DNA from: Candidatus Polarisedimenticolaceae bacterium
GTDB taxonomy: Bacteria > Pseudomonadota > Gammaproteobacteria > Chromatiales > Chromatiaceae
Direction: 5' to 3'
Length of the DNA stretch: 33,459 nt
Assembly: GCA_021648685.1 (NCBI GenBank)
Contig: JAKISI010000037.1
Location: forward strand, 1 to 33,459
Shown here: positions 33,150 to 33,459 of the stretch, in pieces
Position numbering within the stretch: position 1 is the stretch's first letter
How the letters are laid out: the number at the start of each line of letters is the position of its first letter
The notes under the pieces: generated by a model
Databases searched by the model: none
Seen by the model: the letters and a program-made list of their open reading frames with translations, nothing else
What the model was told of the DNA's origin: nothing
Program-made: the position numbers and the translations under genes

Positions 33150-33459
33150 TCGACATTCTTATCAATGTCACCTTGCTGGCCTTTCTGGCGATCACCTCAG
33201 TGGCCATTTTGCGCATGACAAACCTGTTTTCCATCATCATGCTGTATGGGATCTTCAGCCTTCTGTCTGCGGGGCTGTTTGTTGTAATGGATGCGCCAGA
33301 TGTGGCATTTACTGAGGCCGCAGTGGGTGCGGGGATCTCCACGGTGCTGATGCTGGCTACACTGGCTTTGACAAAAAGCCGGAAGAGGGGCCATGAGGGT
33401 GATTATGAGGAGAAACCCTCACGCGCCCACCGCCCATGGCTGCCGTTGGCGGTAGTGGG
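33146..33459 (+). CDS. DUF4040/MbhD-like Mrp antiporter subunit, partial
   Basis: The gene starts at ATG 33146, overlapping the mrpG stop by four bases, and runs off the window after 104 residues. Three helices are visible, with the MbhD/DUF4040 signature APDVAFTEAAVGAGISTVLML near residues 51-71, the domain that forms the C-terminal part of long MrpA proteins and of the Mbh hydrogenase. A charged linker follows, then the start of another hydrophobic segment (WLPLAVV). It may continue into an MrpB-like region. An E-F-G-(DUF4040) order with detached MrpA-type domains is expected for Mrp operons of this kind, with the large ion-pumping subunits to follow on the right. Confidence 0.85.
   Translation, partial: MIDILINVTLLAFLAITSVAILRMTNLFSIIMLYGIFSLLSAGLFVVMDAPDVAFTEAAVGAGISTVLMLATLALTKSRKRGHEGDYEEKPSRAHRPWLPLAVV

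Overview
The window looks like a chromosomal segment of a gammaproteobacterium, probably an autotrophic sulfur-oxidiser type (free-living or symbiotic). Three things support this. The nif3 - petABC - sspAB block next to a DegS/AlgW-type protease follows an order I know from Pseudomonas and relatives. There is a CbbR-like regulator of carbon fixation. There are also a proton/sodium-pumping pyrophosphatase and a GnnA/GnnB-like pair, the latter known from Acidithiobacillus. The taxonomic reading is inference; no rRNA or tRNA is present.

Layout. The left edge is one intact type I-C-like CRISPR repeat, followed by hppA (membrane pyrophosphatase, + strand). On the minus strand, read right to left, come gnd-zwf-pgl (oxidative pentose phosphate pathway), an APC amino-acid permease, a P3A H+-ATPase and a truncated metallo-beta-lactamase-fold gene. 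Next is a minus-strand ybhGFSR-type ABC exporter operon (HlyD-like adaptor, double ATPase, two ABC-2 permeases). Two small plus-strand genes follow (a BamE-fold-like periplasmic protein and an FMN-binding PPOX protein). A minus-strand group degS/algW - gnnA - gnnB comes next. Then there is a plus-strand run: nif3, the cytochrome bc1 operon petABC, and sspA-sspB. Two minus-strand genes follow (a second EF-G, and a RhlE-type DEAD-box helicase). The right end is plus strand: cbbR, dxs, and the start of an Mrp-type cation/proton antiporter operon (E, F, G and a DUF4040/MbhD-like subunit cut by the window end).

How the genes work together. The bioenergetic theme is strong: PPi-driven and ATP-driven cation pumps, cytochrome bc1 and an Mrp antiporter all act on the membrane ion gradient. 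Envelope functions form a second theme (DegS-type stress protease, GnnAB lipid A sugar, BamE-like protein, efflux pump).

The most interesting non-coding signal is between rhlE and cbbR (28716-28834, minus strand). Three perfect stem-loops stand in tandem and the last is a textbook intrinsic terminator. The two downstream loops carry CCUCC (anti-Shine-Dalgarno-like) motifs and a C5 run lies in a linker. I read this as an undescribed small RNA, possibly under control of the divergent CbbR. A second notable point is sspB, which has no ATG, GTG or TTG at the expected start and appears to use CTG, overlapping the sspA stop.
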